NCBI GenBank assembly: GCA_030149685.1
Contig: JASLGI010000037.1
Coordinates: 1 to 7,156 of the forward strand
Direction of reading: 5' to 3'
From: Bacillaceae bacterium
GTDB taxonomy: Bacteria; Bacillota; Bacilli; Bacillales_A; Planococcaceae
Length of the DNA stretch: 7,156 bases
In this document: piece after piece, positions 1 through 6,504 of the stretch
Layout: each line of letters begins with the position of its first letter
Position numbering within the stretch: the first letter of the stretch is position 1
Made by a program: the position numbers and the translations under genes
The notes under the pieces: model-generated
What the model was told of the DNA's origin: nothing
What the model saw: the letters and a program-made list of their open reading frames with translations, nothing else
Databases searched by the model: none

Positions 1-165
1 GGAGCGAAATGTTTACTCGTCGGTATTCGACCAGAAATTGCTCAAACGATCGTTACATTAGGCATTGATTTAACAAACTTTGCAACGACAAGTACGTTAG
101 AACGCGGGGTGCAAGAAGCCTTACGTTTAACGAATCGAAAAATTGTGGAGGTTAATAAAGAATGA
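1..165 (+). CDS. rsbR: RsbR-family stressosome scaffold protein, C-terminal end only
   Basis: Reading frame 1 is open from the window edge to TGA at 163-165 and gives the last 54 residues of a protein whose start lies outside the window. It is the end of a STAS domain and includes [18 protein letters not shown], which closely resembles B. subtilis RsbRA. RsbR proteins have an N-terminal globin-like sensor domain (not visible here) and a C-terminal STAS domain that co-assembles with RsbS into the stressosome, the cytoplasmic complex that holds the kinase RsbT. The Thr in IAQTIV (residue 19 of the fragment) corresponds, from memory, to Thr205 of RsbRA, one of the two RsbT targets. The other site would lie upstream. 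The stop overlaps the rsbS start as ATGA, which implies translational coupling. Position directly before rsbS fits rsbRA, but which paralogue it is cannot be fixed from this fragment. Confidence 0.9.
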   Translation, partial: GAKCLLVGIRPEIAQTIVTLGIDLTNFATTSTLERGVQEALRLTNRKIVEVNKE

Positions 166-524
166 ATATGCGCATTCCTATTTTAAAGCTTTACGATACG
201 TTGATTGTATCTATTCAGTGGGAATTAGATGATCGTTCAGCTTTACAAGTCCAAGAAGATTTAATGAATAAACTACACAGCACTTCAGCCACAGGGGTAT
301 TGATCGATTTGACAGCGATTGATTTCATCGATTCTTTCATTGCCAAAGTGTTAGGAGATGTTATTCAAATGTCTGAACTCATGGGGGCGAAAGTCGTCTT
401 AACAGGAATCCAACCTGCTGTAGCGATAACATTGATCGAACTAGGAATTCGCATGGAAAATGTGTTAACAGCCTTAGACTTAGAAAGAGGTCTAGAGAAA
501 CTTCATAAAGAATTGGAGGACTAA
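162..524 (+). CDS. rsbS: Stressosome protein RsbS, antagonist of RsbT (STAS domain)
   Basis: This 120-residue single STAS-domain protein is the usual RsbS length and is close to B. subtilis RsbS along its whole length ([46 protein letters not shown]). RsbS forms the core of the cytoplasmic stressosome with RsbR and holds RsbT inactive until it is phosphorylated. The phosphorylated serine (Ser59 in B. subtilis) corresponds to Ser58 here, in [15 protein letters not shown] at 147-151 precedes the ATG at 162 by 10 nt. A second in-frame ATG at 168 is possible, but the ATGA overlap with the rsbR stop favours 162. The gene ends 2 nt before rsbT, so the scaffold and the kinase it holds are probably made together. 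Confidence 0.97.
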   Translation: MNMRIPILKLYDTLIVSIQWELDDRSALQVQEDLMNKLHSTSATGVLIDLTAIDFIDSFIAKVLGDVIQMSELMGAKVVLTGIQPAVAITLIELGIRMENVLTALDLERGLEKLHKELED

Positions 525-526
525 GG

Positions 527-928
527 ATGACAAAGCGATCGTCTGTAGAAATATATACAGAGTGGGATGTCGTCGCTGCTCGTCAATTAGGACGTGAAGT
601 CGCAAAAGAAATCGGTTTTCGAACGGTTGATCAAGCGCGAATTACGACGGCAATTAGTGAGTTAGCGAGGAATATTTATTTATATGCAGGTGCAGGGGAA
701 ATTGAAATCATTCGATTAGAAGAAGATGGTCAACGAGGTATACGTATTATTGCACGCGATCAAGGGCCTGGTATACCGAATATCCGACGAGTAATGGAAG
801 ATGGTTTTACAACATCTGGCGGGTTAGGTGCAGGGATGCCAGGAGTACGACGTCTCGTAGATGATTTTAAAGTAGATACAGAAGTGGGGAAAGGTACGAC
901 AATTTATGCGACAAAATGGTTACGGTAA
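527..928 (+). CDS. rsbT: Serine/threonine kinase RsbT, stressosome output and RsbU activator
   Basis: This 133-residue GHKL-fold protein kinase matches RsbT in full length. The N box is ELARNIYLYAG (residues 45-55, Asn49 for Mg-ATP). The G1 box is DQGPGI (78-83, with Asp78). A second glycine-rich motif GGLGAG lies at 98-103. The protein ends in KWLR like its B. subtilis counterpart. RsbT phosphorylates RsbS and RsbR on stress, leaves the stressosome, and binds the N-terminal domain of RsbU to switch on its phosphatase. GGAGGA at 515-520 lies 6 nt before the ATG. The gene starts 2 nt after the rsbS stop. The N and G boxes are intact, so it should be an active kinase. Confidence 0.97.
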   Translation: MTKRSSVEIYTEWDVVAARQLGREVAKEIGFRTVDQARITTAISELARNIYLYAGAGEIEIIRLEEDGQRGIRIIARDQGPGIPNIRRVMEDGFTTSGGLGAGMPGVRRLVDDFKVDTEVGKGTTIYATKWLR

Positions 929-949
929 AGAACGAAGGAGCGAAAAGAG

Positions 950-1948
950 ATGAAACAATTACAACAGCAATATACAGAGTTACTCGAACAATATTTGCAA
1001 GAACAAAACGAAAAGGCTCTTTATTATGCTCAACAATTTAGTCGTCGCTTCATTGAAAAAGAAGTCGCTCCTGAAGAAGTTGTTAGTATACATAAAGAAG
1101 CGCATTTAGCAATTTGTCCAAAAAAGAAAGAAAGTGTGGAAGCTTCGTACGATTTTTTAATTGAAATGATGATTCATTACGGCCTTGCTTTGCGAGAGCA
1201 TCAAAGTATGGTGAAGCAACGAGAAAAATATCAATATGAAATTGAAGTCGCAGCGGACGTCCAGCGAACACTTTTAAAAACAAAAACACCTGTTGTAGAA
1301 GGATTGGAAATAGGTTATGTGTCTGAAGCTGCATCGAAAATGAGCGGAGATTACGTATACTTTTCTCAAGGAGAAAAAGATCAAATGAGTGTTGCAGTAG
1401 CAGACGTTATAGGTAAAGGAGTACCCGCCGCATTATGTATGTCGATGATCAAGTTCGGAATGGATAGTGCGACGACAGGGCGAAACCATCCACATGATGT
1501 GTTGACGACAATCAATCGAACGGTAGAAAAAAGCATTTCTGATATGATGTTCATTTCGATGTTTTATGGGACATATCATAATGCAACAGCGACATTTACT
1601 TACGGTTCTGCTGGACATGAGCCAGCAATACTTTACCGAGAAAATGAACAAACAATTGAACTATTAGACGCTAAAGGGTTGTTGCTAGGTGTACATCCTG
1701 TCGTTACGTATGAAGAGCAACAAATTGTTTTACAGGAAGGCGATTTTATAGCGATTATGACAGATGGTGTGACAGAGGCGAAAGTAGAACAACAATTTAT
1801 TACGGATCATTTGTTGCAACAGATGCTAGTAGAGCGTCATTCATTGTCTGCTCAAGAGATTGCAGAAGATATGTACGACACATTGATGCAAGCGCAAGAC
1901 TTTGAATTACGTGATGATTTTACGATCGTCATTTTAAAAAAGAAGTAG
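950..1948 (+). CDS. rsbU: RsbT-activated PP2C-type phosphatase RsbU
   Basis: The protein has 332 residues, close to the B. subtilis size. Residues 1 to about 85 form the helical RsbT-binding domain, and about 86-120 is a linker helix containing DVQRTLL (103-109). Residues from about 120 to the end are a PPM/SpoIIE-type phosphatase. Metal-binding motifs are visible: GDY with Asp134, ADVIGKG (151-157) with Asp152, TDG with Asp272, and RDD (321-323) near the end. The enzyme removes phosphate from RsbV-P, the step that carries environmental stress to SigB. AAGGAG at 935-940 lies 9 nt before the ATG. The gene begins 21 nt after rsbT. A SigB-type promoter starts 8 nt after its stop, so rsbU belongs to the upstream, constitutively expressed half of the locus. 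All expected catalytic residues are present. Confidence 0.97.
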   Translation: MKQLQQQYTELLEQYLQEQNEKALYYAQQFSRRFIEKEVAPEEVVSIHKEAHLAICPKKKESVEASYDFLIEMMIHYGLALREHQSMVKQREKYQYEIEVAADVQRTLLKTKTPVVEGLEIGYVSEAASKMSGDYVYFSQGEKDQMSVAVADVIGKGVPAALCMSMIKFGMDSATTGRNHPHDVLTTINRTVEKSISDMMFISMFYGTYHNATATFTYGSAGHEPAILYRENEQTIELLDAKGLLLGVHPVVTYEEQQIVLQEGDFIAIMTDGVTEAKVEQQFITDHLLQQMLVERHSLSAQEIAEDMYDTLMQAQDFELRDDFTIVILKKK

Positions 1949-1955
1949 AAAAAGT

Positions 1956-1980
1956 GTTTAAATATGAGAAAAATGGGTAA
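1956..1980 (+). promoter_or_regulatory. SigB-dependent promoter of rsbV-rsbW-sigB-rsbX
   Basis: GTTTAA (1956-1961) and GGGTAA (1975-1980) are separated by 13 nt. This fits the SigB consensus of a GTTTAA-like -35, a 12-15 nt spacer and a GGGTAT-like -10, with one mismatch at the last base. Transcription should start near 1986-1988, about 35 nt upstream of the rsbV start. B. subtilis has an autoregulatory promoter in this same position, which supports the call. Expected effect: free SigB amplifies its own operon together with RsbV, RsbW and RsbX. Confidence 0.9.
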
Positions 1981-2006
1981 CAATACAAGTAGGATTATAG
2001 ATTGAT

Positions 2007-2015
2007 AAAGGGGTG
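2007..2015 (+). promoter_or_regulatory. Ribosome binding site that fixes the rsbV start
   Basis: AAAGGGGTG lies 7 nt upstream of TTG at 2023. It would fall inside the gene if the in-frame TTG at 2002 were used, and that upstream TTG has no purine-rich site at a suitable distance. This supports initiation at 2023. Confidence 0.8.
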
Positions 2016-2022
2016 CGGAACA

Positions 2023-2361
2023 TTGAATATTATTGCAAATGAACGAATGATAGAGGATGTACTACATATAGAAGTTGAAGGAGAAATTGATGCCTACACA
2101 GCGCCACAATTAAAAGAACGTGCAGCGTCCATCGATTGGACAGAAGAAACAGCTGTCATCATCGATTTATCGAACGTTACTTATATGGATAGTACAGGAT
2201 TAGGTGTATTTGTCGGTATTTATAAACGAGCAAATGCAGCGAAAAGTCAATTTCAGCTAAGAGGGTTAAATGATCGATTATATCGTCTATTTGAAATTAC
2301 AGGATTAGATGAAGTCATTGATATTGAAAAAGAAAGTGGTGATCTAGATGCAAAAATATGA
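2023..2361 (+). CDS. rsbV: Anti-anti-sigma factor RsbV
   Basis: This 112-residue STAS-domain protein binds RsbW and frees SigB when unphosphorylated. The motif TYMDSTGLGVFVG (residues 53-65) contains Ser57, the counterpart of Ser56 in B. subtilis RsbV that RsbW phosphorylates and RsbU dephosphorylates. The early GEIDAYTAP also matches RsbV. I chose the TTG at 2023 because of AAAGGGGTG 7 nt upstream and because the resulting MNI start and length agree with the 109-residue B. subtilis protein. Starting at TTG 2002 would add seven residues (MIKGCGT) made from the ribosome binding site. It is the first gene behind the SigB-type promoter. Its last 14 nt overlap rsbW, so the two binding partners are probably translated together. 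Confidence 0.95.
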   Translation: MNIIANERMIEDVLHIEVEGEIDAYTAPQLKERAASIDWTEETAVIIDLSNVTYMDSTGLGVFVGIYKRANAAKSQFQLRGLNDRLYRLFEITGLDEVIDIEKESGDLDAKI

Positions 2362-2827
2362 TTATGTTGAATTAAAATTACCTGCGAAAGCTCAATATAT
2401 TGGAGTCGCGCGGCTCGCTTTATCAGGTATTGCGAATCGTTTAGGTTTTAGTTATGAAGCGATTGAAGATTTAAAAATTGCGATGAGTGAAGCAGTGACG
2501 AATGCTGTAGAACATGCATACAGCGAAGATACACAATCAGGAGAAGTCGTTATTGGTTGTGGGCTTTACGACGACCGTATTGAAATTATGGTTGCTGATC
2601 GCGGGAAAAGTTTTGATTTTGAAGAAGTTCGACAAACGACAGGACCTTATGATGAATTAGTCGATGCGGAAGTGTTGCGTGAAGGCGGTTTAGGACTGTA
2701 TTTAATGGAAGCCTTGATGGACGAAGTGCGATTTCATCATGAGGAGGGAGTTACAGTTTTCATGACGAAGTACCTCGATAAAGAAAGAGGCGATGAAAAT
2801 GCAAAAGAACAACAAATCTTCTCTTAA
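2348..2827 (+). CDS. rsbW: Anti-sigma-B factor and serine kinase RsbW
   Basis: This 159-residue GHKL-fold protein has the family's usual length. The ATP-binding motifs are EAVTNAVEHAY (residues 48-58, Asn52), ADRG (83-86, Asp84) and EGGLGLYLM (112-120). RsbW binds SigB and keeps it from RNA polymerase in unstressed cells, and it phosphorylates RsbV to stop RsbV from sequestering it. The LSGIANRLGFSYEAIEDLKIAMSEA stretch (positions 25-49) is typical of RsbW rather than of the sporulation paralogue SpoIIAB. The start at ATG 2348 lies inside rsbV with only a weak purine stretch (AGTGGTGA, about 2334-2342), as expected for translational coupling. The 3' end overlaps sigB by 29 nt, and the RsbW tail is poorly conserved there. 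Confidence 0.97.
   Translation: MQKYDYVELKLPAKAQYIGVARLALSGIANRLGFSYEAIEDLKIAMSEAVTNAVEHAYSEDTQSGEVVIGCGLYDDRIEIMVADRGKSFDFEEVRQTTGPYDELVDAEVLREGGLGLYLMEALMDEVRFHHEEGVTVFMTKYLDKERGDENAKEQQIFS
2786..2790 (+). promoter_or_regulatory. Ribosome binding site that decides the sigB start
   Basis: AGAGG inside the end of rsbW lies only 2 nt before ATG 2793 but 8 nt before ATG 2799. The spacing favours the second ATG. Confidence 0.7.
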
Positions 2828-3596
2828 TAAACGACCGATTGCTGACCAAGAACAAGTGCAAGAATGGATTCGTAGATATCAAGAAACAGGCGATGAGGCG
2901 GCTCAAACAGAGCTTGTGTTAAATTACAATCGACTCGTCCATTCACTTGCACGTAAGTATTCTTACGGAAAACAGTATCACGAAGATTTAGCTCAAGTAG
3001 GGATGCTCGGGTTACTTGGAGCTATTCGCCGATTTGATCCCGATAAAGGGCGTTCTTTTGAAGCGTTTGCTGTCCCGACAATCATCGGAGAAATTAAACG
3101 TTTCTTACGAGATAAAACGTGGGATGTTCACGTACCGCGTCGTATTAAAGAAATTGGTCCGAAAATTAAAAAGGCTGCAGAAGAATTAACGATTGAATTA
3201 CAACGTTCACCATCTATTGAAGAAATTGCTGATCATATCGGATATTCTGAAGAAGAAGTTCTTGAATCAATGGAGATGGGACAGAGTTATCATTCACTCT
3301 CTATGGATTACCGTTTAGATGCGGATTCTGAAGGTGGTACAGTTACTTTAATGGATCTTGTCGGTGATCAAGAAGATGGGTATGAAACGATGGATCAACG
3401 GATGCTCGTAGCGGGCGCGTTAGAAGTTTTAAGTGACCGCGAACGTCAAATTTTACAATATACGTATGTCGATCAACTGAGTCAGAAAGAGGCTGGTGAA
3501 TTGTTAGGGATTTCTCAAATGCACGTCTCTCGTTTACAACGTCGGGCATTGAAAAAATTACGAGAAGCAATATTAGCAACAGATGGAGTCGAGTAA
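2799..3596 (+). CDS. sigB: RNA polymerase general stress sigma factor SigB
   Basis: This 265-residue group 3 sigma-70 factor is similar in length to B. subtilis SigB (about 262). Sigma region 2 covers about residues 35-108 and includes the core-binding and -10-recognition segment (HEDLAQVGMLGLLGAIRRFD at 61-80, then RFLRDKTW at 101-108). Region 3 follows from VPRRIKEIGPKIK (112-124) to about 165. Region 4 lies at about 205-258, with the helix-turn-helix QKEAGELLGISQMHVSRLQR (229-248) that reads the -35. It directs general stress transcription and is held by RsbW. ATG 2799 is preferred over ATG 2793 on ribosome-binding-site spacing, a difference of two residues. The gene overlaps rsbW by 29 nt and is expected to drive its own transcription from the promoter upstream of rsbV. 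Confidence 0.98.
   Translation: MQKNNKSSLNKRPIADQEQVQEWIRRYQETGDEAAQTELVLNYNRLVHSLARKYSYGKQYHEDLAQVGMLGLLGAIRRFDPDKGRSFEAFAVPTIIGEIKRFLRDKTWDVHVPRRIKEIGPKIKKAAEELTIELQRSPSIEEIADHIGYSEEEVLESMEMGQSYHSLSMDYRLDADSEGGTVTLMDLVGDQEDGYETMDQRMLVAGALEVLSDRERQILQYTYVDQLSQKEAGELLGISQMHVSRLQRRALKKLREAILATDGVE
3585..3588 (+). promoter_or_regulatory. Ribosome binding site for the proposed rsbX TTG start
   Basis: GGAG at the end of sigB lies 9 nt before TTG 3598. It overlaps the alternative ATG at 3583, which itself has no visible Shine-Dalgarno sequence upstream. Confidence 0.6.
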
Positions 3597-3597
3597 A

Positions 3598-4194
3598 TTG
3601 AACGAAATGATAAATGAGTCAATCGAGGTTTACGCTTATGGGACGGTGAAACGAGGAAACACTGAATCAGGTGATACATACTTATTGAAAGACGTAGAAG
3701 GTGGCGCTTTTTTAGTTATTGCAGATGGGCTAGGCAGTGGAGAGAAAGCGTTTCAGTCCGCAGCGGTAATTTATGACGTATTTGAACATGTATCATTAAA
3801 TGATTCAGTAGAAGAGTTAATGGCTGCGTGCAATGATCGAATGAAAGATAAACGAGGAGCAGCTGTAACGATTGTGAAAGTTAATTATTTTCATCGTCGA
3901 GTAAACATGAGTGCGATTGGAAATGTGAGAGTATATATGCAGCAACCGACAGGAACGATGATTTATCCGATTCCACAACGAGGTTATTTATCAGGGCGTC
4001 CGCAAAAGGTGAAGGTCGAAAGTTATGACTATCAACCAGGGACGCTTTTATTTATGCATTCCGATGGAATTATGATGAAAAGTCCAAAGCAAACTTTACA
4101 CGAGAGTTGTAATGCCTGTCAGTTAGCGATTCAAGTATGCCAATGGATCGATTTTACGGATGATGCAACTTTTATTACAGCAGAGTTGTTATAA
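3598..4194 (+). CDS. rsbX: PP2C-type phosphatase RsbX, stressosome reset
   Basis: This 198-residue compact PPM phosphatase is the RsbX length (199 in B. subtilis). Visible metal-site motifs are SGD (Asp26), ADGLGSG (42-48, Asp43), SDG (Asp156) and TDDAT with Asp188-189 near the end. Shared family stretches are KRGAA, IGNVR and GYLSGRPQK. RsbX removes phosphate from RsbS-P and RsbR-P, so RsbT is recaptured and the response ends. I chose TTG 3598 because GGAG lies 9 nt upstream and the SGD motif then falls at nearly the same position as in B. subtilis. ATG 3583 would add five residues and overlap sigB by 14 nt, and ATG 3607 is also in frame. It is the last gene of the operon and is followed at once by a terminator. 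Confidence 0.94.
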   Translation: MNEMINESIEVYAYGTVKRGNTESGDTYLLKDVEGGAFLVIADGLGSGEKAFQSAAVIYDVFEHVSLNDSVEELMAACNDRMKDKRGAAVTIVKVNYFHRRVNMSAIGNVRVYMQQPTGTMIYPIPQRGYLSGRPQKVKVESYDYQPGTLLFMHSDGIMMKSPKQTLHESCNACQLAIQVCQWIDFTDDATFITAELL

Positions 4195-4195
4195 T
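4187..4195 (+). promoter_or_regulatory. Possible extended -10 promoter for tex
   Basis: TGTTATAAT contains a perfect TATAAT (4190-4195) with the TG dinucleotide one base upstream, the form of an extended -10 element. There is no good -35 at 16-18 nt. Transcription would begin near 4202, just before the terminator hairpin at 4206. The motif overlaps the rsbX stop codon, so it could be a chance product of coding sequence. Confidence 0.4.
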
Positions 4196-4205
4196 AGATG
4201 AAATG

Positions 4206-4230
4206 AAAGCTGGCAAATGCCAGCTTTTTT
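4206..4230 (+). terminator. Rho-independent terminator of the sigB operon
   Basis: AAAGCTGGCA (4206-4215) pairs perfectly with TGCCAGCTTT (4218-4227), with a tight loop (effectively CAAATG or its central AA). It runs into six T residues (4225-4230). It starts 11 nt after the rsbX stop and ends 17 nt before the tex start, so it separates the stress operon from tex. It may leak. Confidence 0.92.
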
Positions 4231-4247
4231 GAAAGGTAGGAATTGAT

Positions 4248-6386
4248 ATGATCCAACGCGTAGCGAAAAAATTAAACATACAGCCATCACGTGTGAAAAG
4301 TGTCATTGAATTATTACAAGAAGGAAACACGGTGCCCTTCATTGCAAGGTATAGAAAGGAACAGACCGGTTCGCTCGATGAAGTACAAATTAAAGCGATT
4401 GAAGATACATATGCGTATAATATGCAATTAGAAGAACGAAAAAAAGAAGTGCTTGCATCGATTGAAGAACAAGGAAAGCTAACTCCTGAACTTCAACAAT
4501 CGATTGAAAAGGCAATCGTCCTACAACGTGTAGAAGATATTTATCGACCGTATCGTAAAAAACGTCAAACACGTGCGACGAAAGCGATTGAAAAAGGTTT
4601 AGAGCCGATAGCGAAAAAATGGTTAGCAGGAAAATATGTATCTCTAGATGAAATGAACACTTATATTCGAGAAGAGAAAGAAGTGTATACACTTGATGAC
4701 GTTCTTGCAGGTGCTCGAGATATCGTCGCAGAACATATTGCCGATCAACCGAACAGTCGACAAGTTGTCCGTAAATGGTCTAAGCGTCTCGCTGTCATTC
4801 GTTCTGAAAAGAAAAAAGATGCAGTTGATGAAAAAAGTACGTATCAAATTTATTATGACTACGAAGAACCGATTGAAAAATCAGCGCATCACCGTATATT
4901 AGCGATGAACCGTGGGGAAAAGGAAGATGTACTCCGTGTATCGATTCAATTTCCAGAAGAGAAAATATTAGACGAATTAAACCGTATATATATAGAAGGA
5001 ACTCAAAACGAAACGAAAGAACAACTCGCTTTATCGATTGAAGATGGTATGAAACGTCTATTACTTCCATCTGTTGAACGAGAGTTAAGAAGTGAGAAAA
5101 CAGAAGAAGCAGAACGACAGGCGATCCGTGTTTTTGCAGAGAACTTACGTAGTTTATTATTGCAACCACCTTTAAAAGGGCAAACGGTATTAAGCATTGA
5201 CCCAGCGTTTCGAACAGGATGTAAATTAGCTGTCGTCGATGAGTTAGGCGCTTTGCAAGAGATCGACGTTATTTATCCACACCCCCCACATTCGAAGAAA
5301 AAAGCATCGGAAGAAAAGTTGCTTCATTTAATAAAGAAATATAATGAACCAATTATTGCGATAGGGAATGGAACAGCATCGAGAGAAACAGAACAATTTG
5401 TCGCAGCACTTATTCAAACATATAAAGTAGATACAGGATTTGTTATCGTGAATGAAGCAGGGGCAAGTGTATACTCTGCATCGGAAGAAGCGAGAGACGA
5501 GTTTCCGGATTTACAAGTAGAGGAAAGAAGTGCAGTTTCGATTGCCCGTCGACTTCAAGATCCGCTATCTGAACTTGTAAAGATCGACCCTGCTTCATTA
5601 GGTGTCGGTCAATACCAGCATGATGTGAAACAGAAAGAGTTAAAGGATTCTTTGAATTTCGTCGTTGAGACAGTCGTTAACCGAGTAGGAGTAGATGTCA
5701 ACACAGCATCTGTCTCTCTATTGCAACACGTTTCCGGATTATCAAAAGCAGTAGCGAAAAATATCGTCGCTTACCGAGAAGAGCATGGTGCGTACACAAA
5801 CCGCCGTCAATTAAAGAAAGTAAAGCGCCTCGGGGAAAAAACATATGAACAAGCTATCGGTTTCTTACGTATTCGTGAAGGAGAAGAGCCATTAGACGCA
5901 ACAGGTATTCACCCAGAAAGTTATGAAGTAGCAGAAGCTTTACTACAAGTAGCCAGTTTAACGAAAGACGATATCGGAACTGAACGAGCGGAACAATTAA
6001 GGGAAGTGCCATTAAAAGAGTGGAGTATAAAGAGCGACATCGGGGAAGAAACGATGAAAGATATCGTAGAAATATTACTTCGTCCGACACGAGATGTCCG
6101 AGATGAATTTCCACAACCGATCTTACAATCAAATGTATTGTCGCTTGATGATCTTCATCCAGGAATGAAATTGCAAGGGACGGTACGTAACGTTGTCGAC
6201 TTTGGAGCTTTCGTAGATATTGGGGTAACAGAAGACGGACTTATTCATATTTCAAAGTTAAGTAACCGTTATATAAAACATCCGTTAGAAGTTGTAGCGT
6301 CTGGAGATATTGTGACAGTATGGGTAGAGTCTGTAGACAAAGAAAAAGGGCGTATTAGCTTAACGAAATTAAAGCCTGAAAAATAA
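4248..6386 (+). CDS. tex: Tex/YdcI-family S1 RNA-binding protein
   Basis: This 712-residue protein is full length for the family (about 719 in B. subtilis YdcI). Residues 1 to about 200 are the helical Tex N-terminal region, with the hallmark GNTVPFIARYRKEQTGSLDE (26-45) and the motif EDIYRPYRKKRQTRA (96-110). Residues about 311-450 are a YqgF/RNase H-like domain starting at VLSIDPAFRTGCKLAVVD (314-331). Many Tex proteins have DPGFRTG where this one has DPAFRTG. Helix-hairpin-helix repeats lie at about 487-560 and an S1 domain at about 638-708 (VDFGAFVDIGV at 650-660, GLIHISKLS at 664-672). Tex proteins bind nucleic acid and are linked to transcription and RNA turnover, and the exact role in bacilli is unsettled. 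AAAGGTAGG (4232-4240) precedes the ATG by 7 nt. The gene stands alone between a terminator and the tRNA promoters. Confidence 0.96.
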   Translation: MIQRVAKKLNIQPSRVKSVIELLQEGNTVPFIARYRKEQTGSLDEVQIKAIEDTYAYNMQLEERKKEVLASIEEQGKLTPELQQSIEKAIVLQRVEDIYRPYRKKRQTRATKAIEKGLEPIAKKWLAGKYVSLDEMNTYIREEKEVYTLDDVLAGARDIVAEHIADQPNSRQVVRKWSKRLAVIRSEKKKDAVDEKSTYQIYYDYEEPIEKSAHHRILAMNRGEKEDVLRVSIQFPEEKILDELNRIYIEGTQNETKEQLALSIEDGMKRLLLPSVERELRSEKTEEAERQAIRVFAENLRSLLLQPPLKGQTVLSIDPAFRTGCKLAVVDELGALQEIDVIYPHPPHSKKKASEEKLLHLIKKYNEPIIAIGNGTASRETEQFVAALIQTYKVDTGFVIVNEAGASVYSASEEARDEFPDLQVEERSAVSIARRLQDPLSELVKIDPASLGVGQYQHDVKQKELKDSLNFVVETVVNRVGVDVNTASVSLLQHVSGLSKAVAKNIVAYREEHGAYTNRRQLKKVKRLGEKTYEQAIGFLRIREGEEPLDATGIHPESYEVAEALLQVASLTKDDIGTERAEQLREVPLKEWSIKSDIGEETMKDIVEILLRPTRDVRDEFPQPILQSNVLSLDDLHPGMKLQGTVRNVVDFGAFVDIGVTEDGLIHISKLSNRYIKHPLEVVASGDIVTVWVESVDKEKGRISLTKLKPEK

Positions 6387-6400
6387 CTTTAAAAAAAGGC

Positions 6401-6429
6401 TTGTCTTTTTGAAGAAGGTCGTATATAAT
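6401..6429 (+). promoter_or_regulatory. Sigma-A-type promoter P1 of the tRNA array
   Basis: TTGTCT (6401-6406) and TATAAT (6424-6429) are exactly 17 nt apart. The -10 is perfect and the -35 matches 4 of 6. Transcription would start near 6436. It lies 14 nt after the tex stop, in the same direction as the tRNAs. The left arm of an inverted repeat (6412-6422) falls in its spacer. Confidence 0.65.
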
Positions 6430-6460
6430 TATAAACGTTGCTTGAGAGAACGACCTTCTT
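6412..6460 (+). repeat. Inverted repeat, 11-bp arms with 27-nt loop, around the P1 -10
   Basis: AAGAAGGTCGT (6412-6422) is the exact reverse complement of ACGACCTTCTT (6450-6460). In tex read-through RNA it could fold into a hairpin followed by a poor U-tract (6456-6461 is TTCTTT), so it may be a weak terminator or 3'-end stabiliser for tex. Transcripts from P1 start inside the loop and would carry only the right arm. A protein-binding palindrome is a less likely alternative given the long loop. Confidence 0.6.
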
Positions 6461-6504
6461 TCAAACAAAGATTAAAAAGATTAAAAAAGATTTTAAAAAA
6501 AGTG

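Noticed and set aside
1083..1651. Minus-strand open frames inside rsbU (1083-1334 and 1433-1651)
   Set aside because: They are antisense to the conserved RsbT-binding and phosphatase domains, with no Shine-Dalgarno sequence or recognisable product.
3343..3579. Minus-strand open frame inside sigB
   Set aside because: It is antisense to conserved sigma region 4 and shows no motif or start signal.
1..4230. Possibility that the regulator cluster is a new signalling system
   Set aside because: Every gene matches a known Rsb family member in order, length and catalytic motifs, so it is the established SigB partner-switching pathway.
4390..5197. Several open frames within tex on both strands (4390-4692, 4644-4847, 4795-5169 and 5003-5197 minus; 4693-4902 plus)
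   Set aside because: All lie inside a continuous, domain-complete tex frame and have no family resemblance. They are low-complexity Leu/Phe/Ser-rich shadows of A-rich coding sequence.
5854..6132. Minus-strand open frame inside tex, rich in Leu
   Set aside because: The apparent hydrophobicity comes from antisense reading of Glu/Lys-rich codons, and there is no independent support for it.
6391..6410. A-run and T-run with a short possible stem (AAAAAGGC / GTCTTTTT) just after tex, considered as the tex terminator
   Set aside because: The stem is almost all A-T with one wobble and very few G-C pairs, and it overlaps the P1 -35. It is too weak to call a terminator, though it could add slightly to termination.
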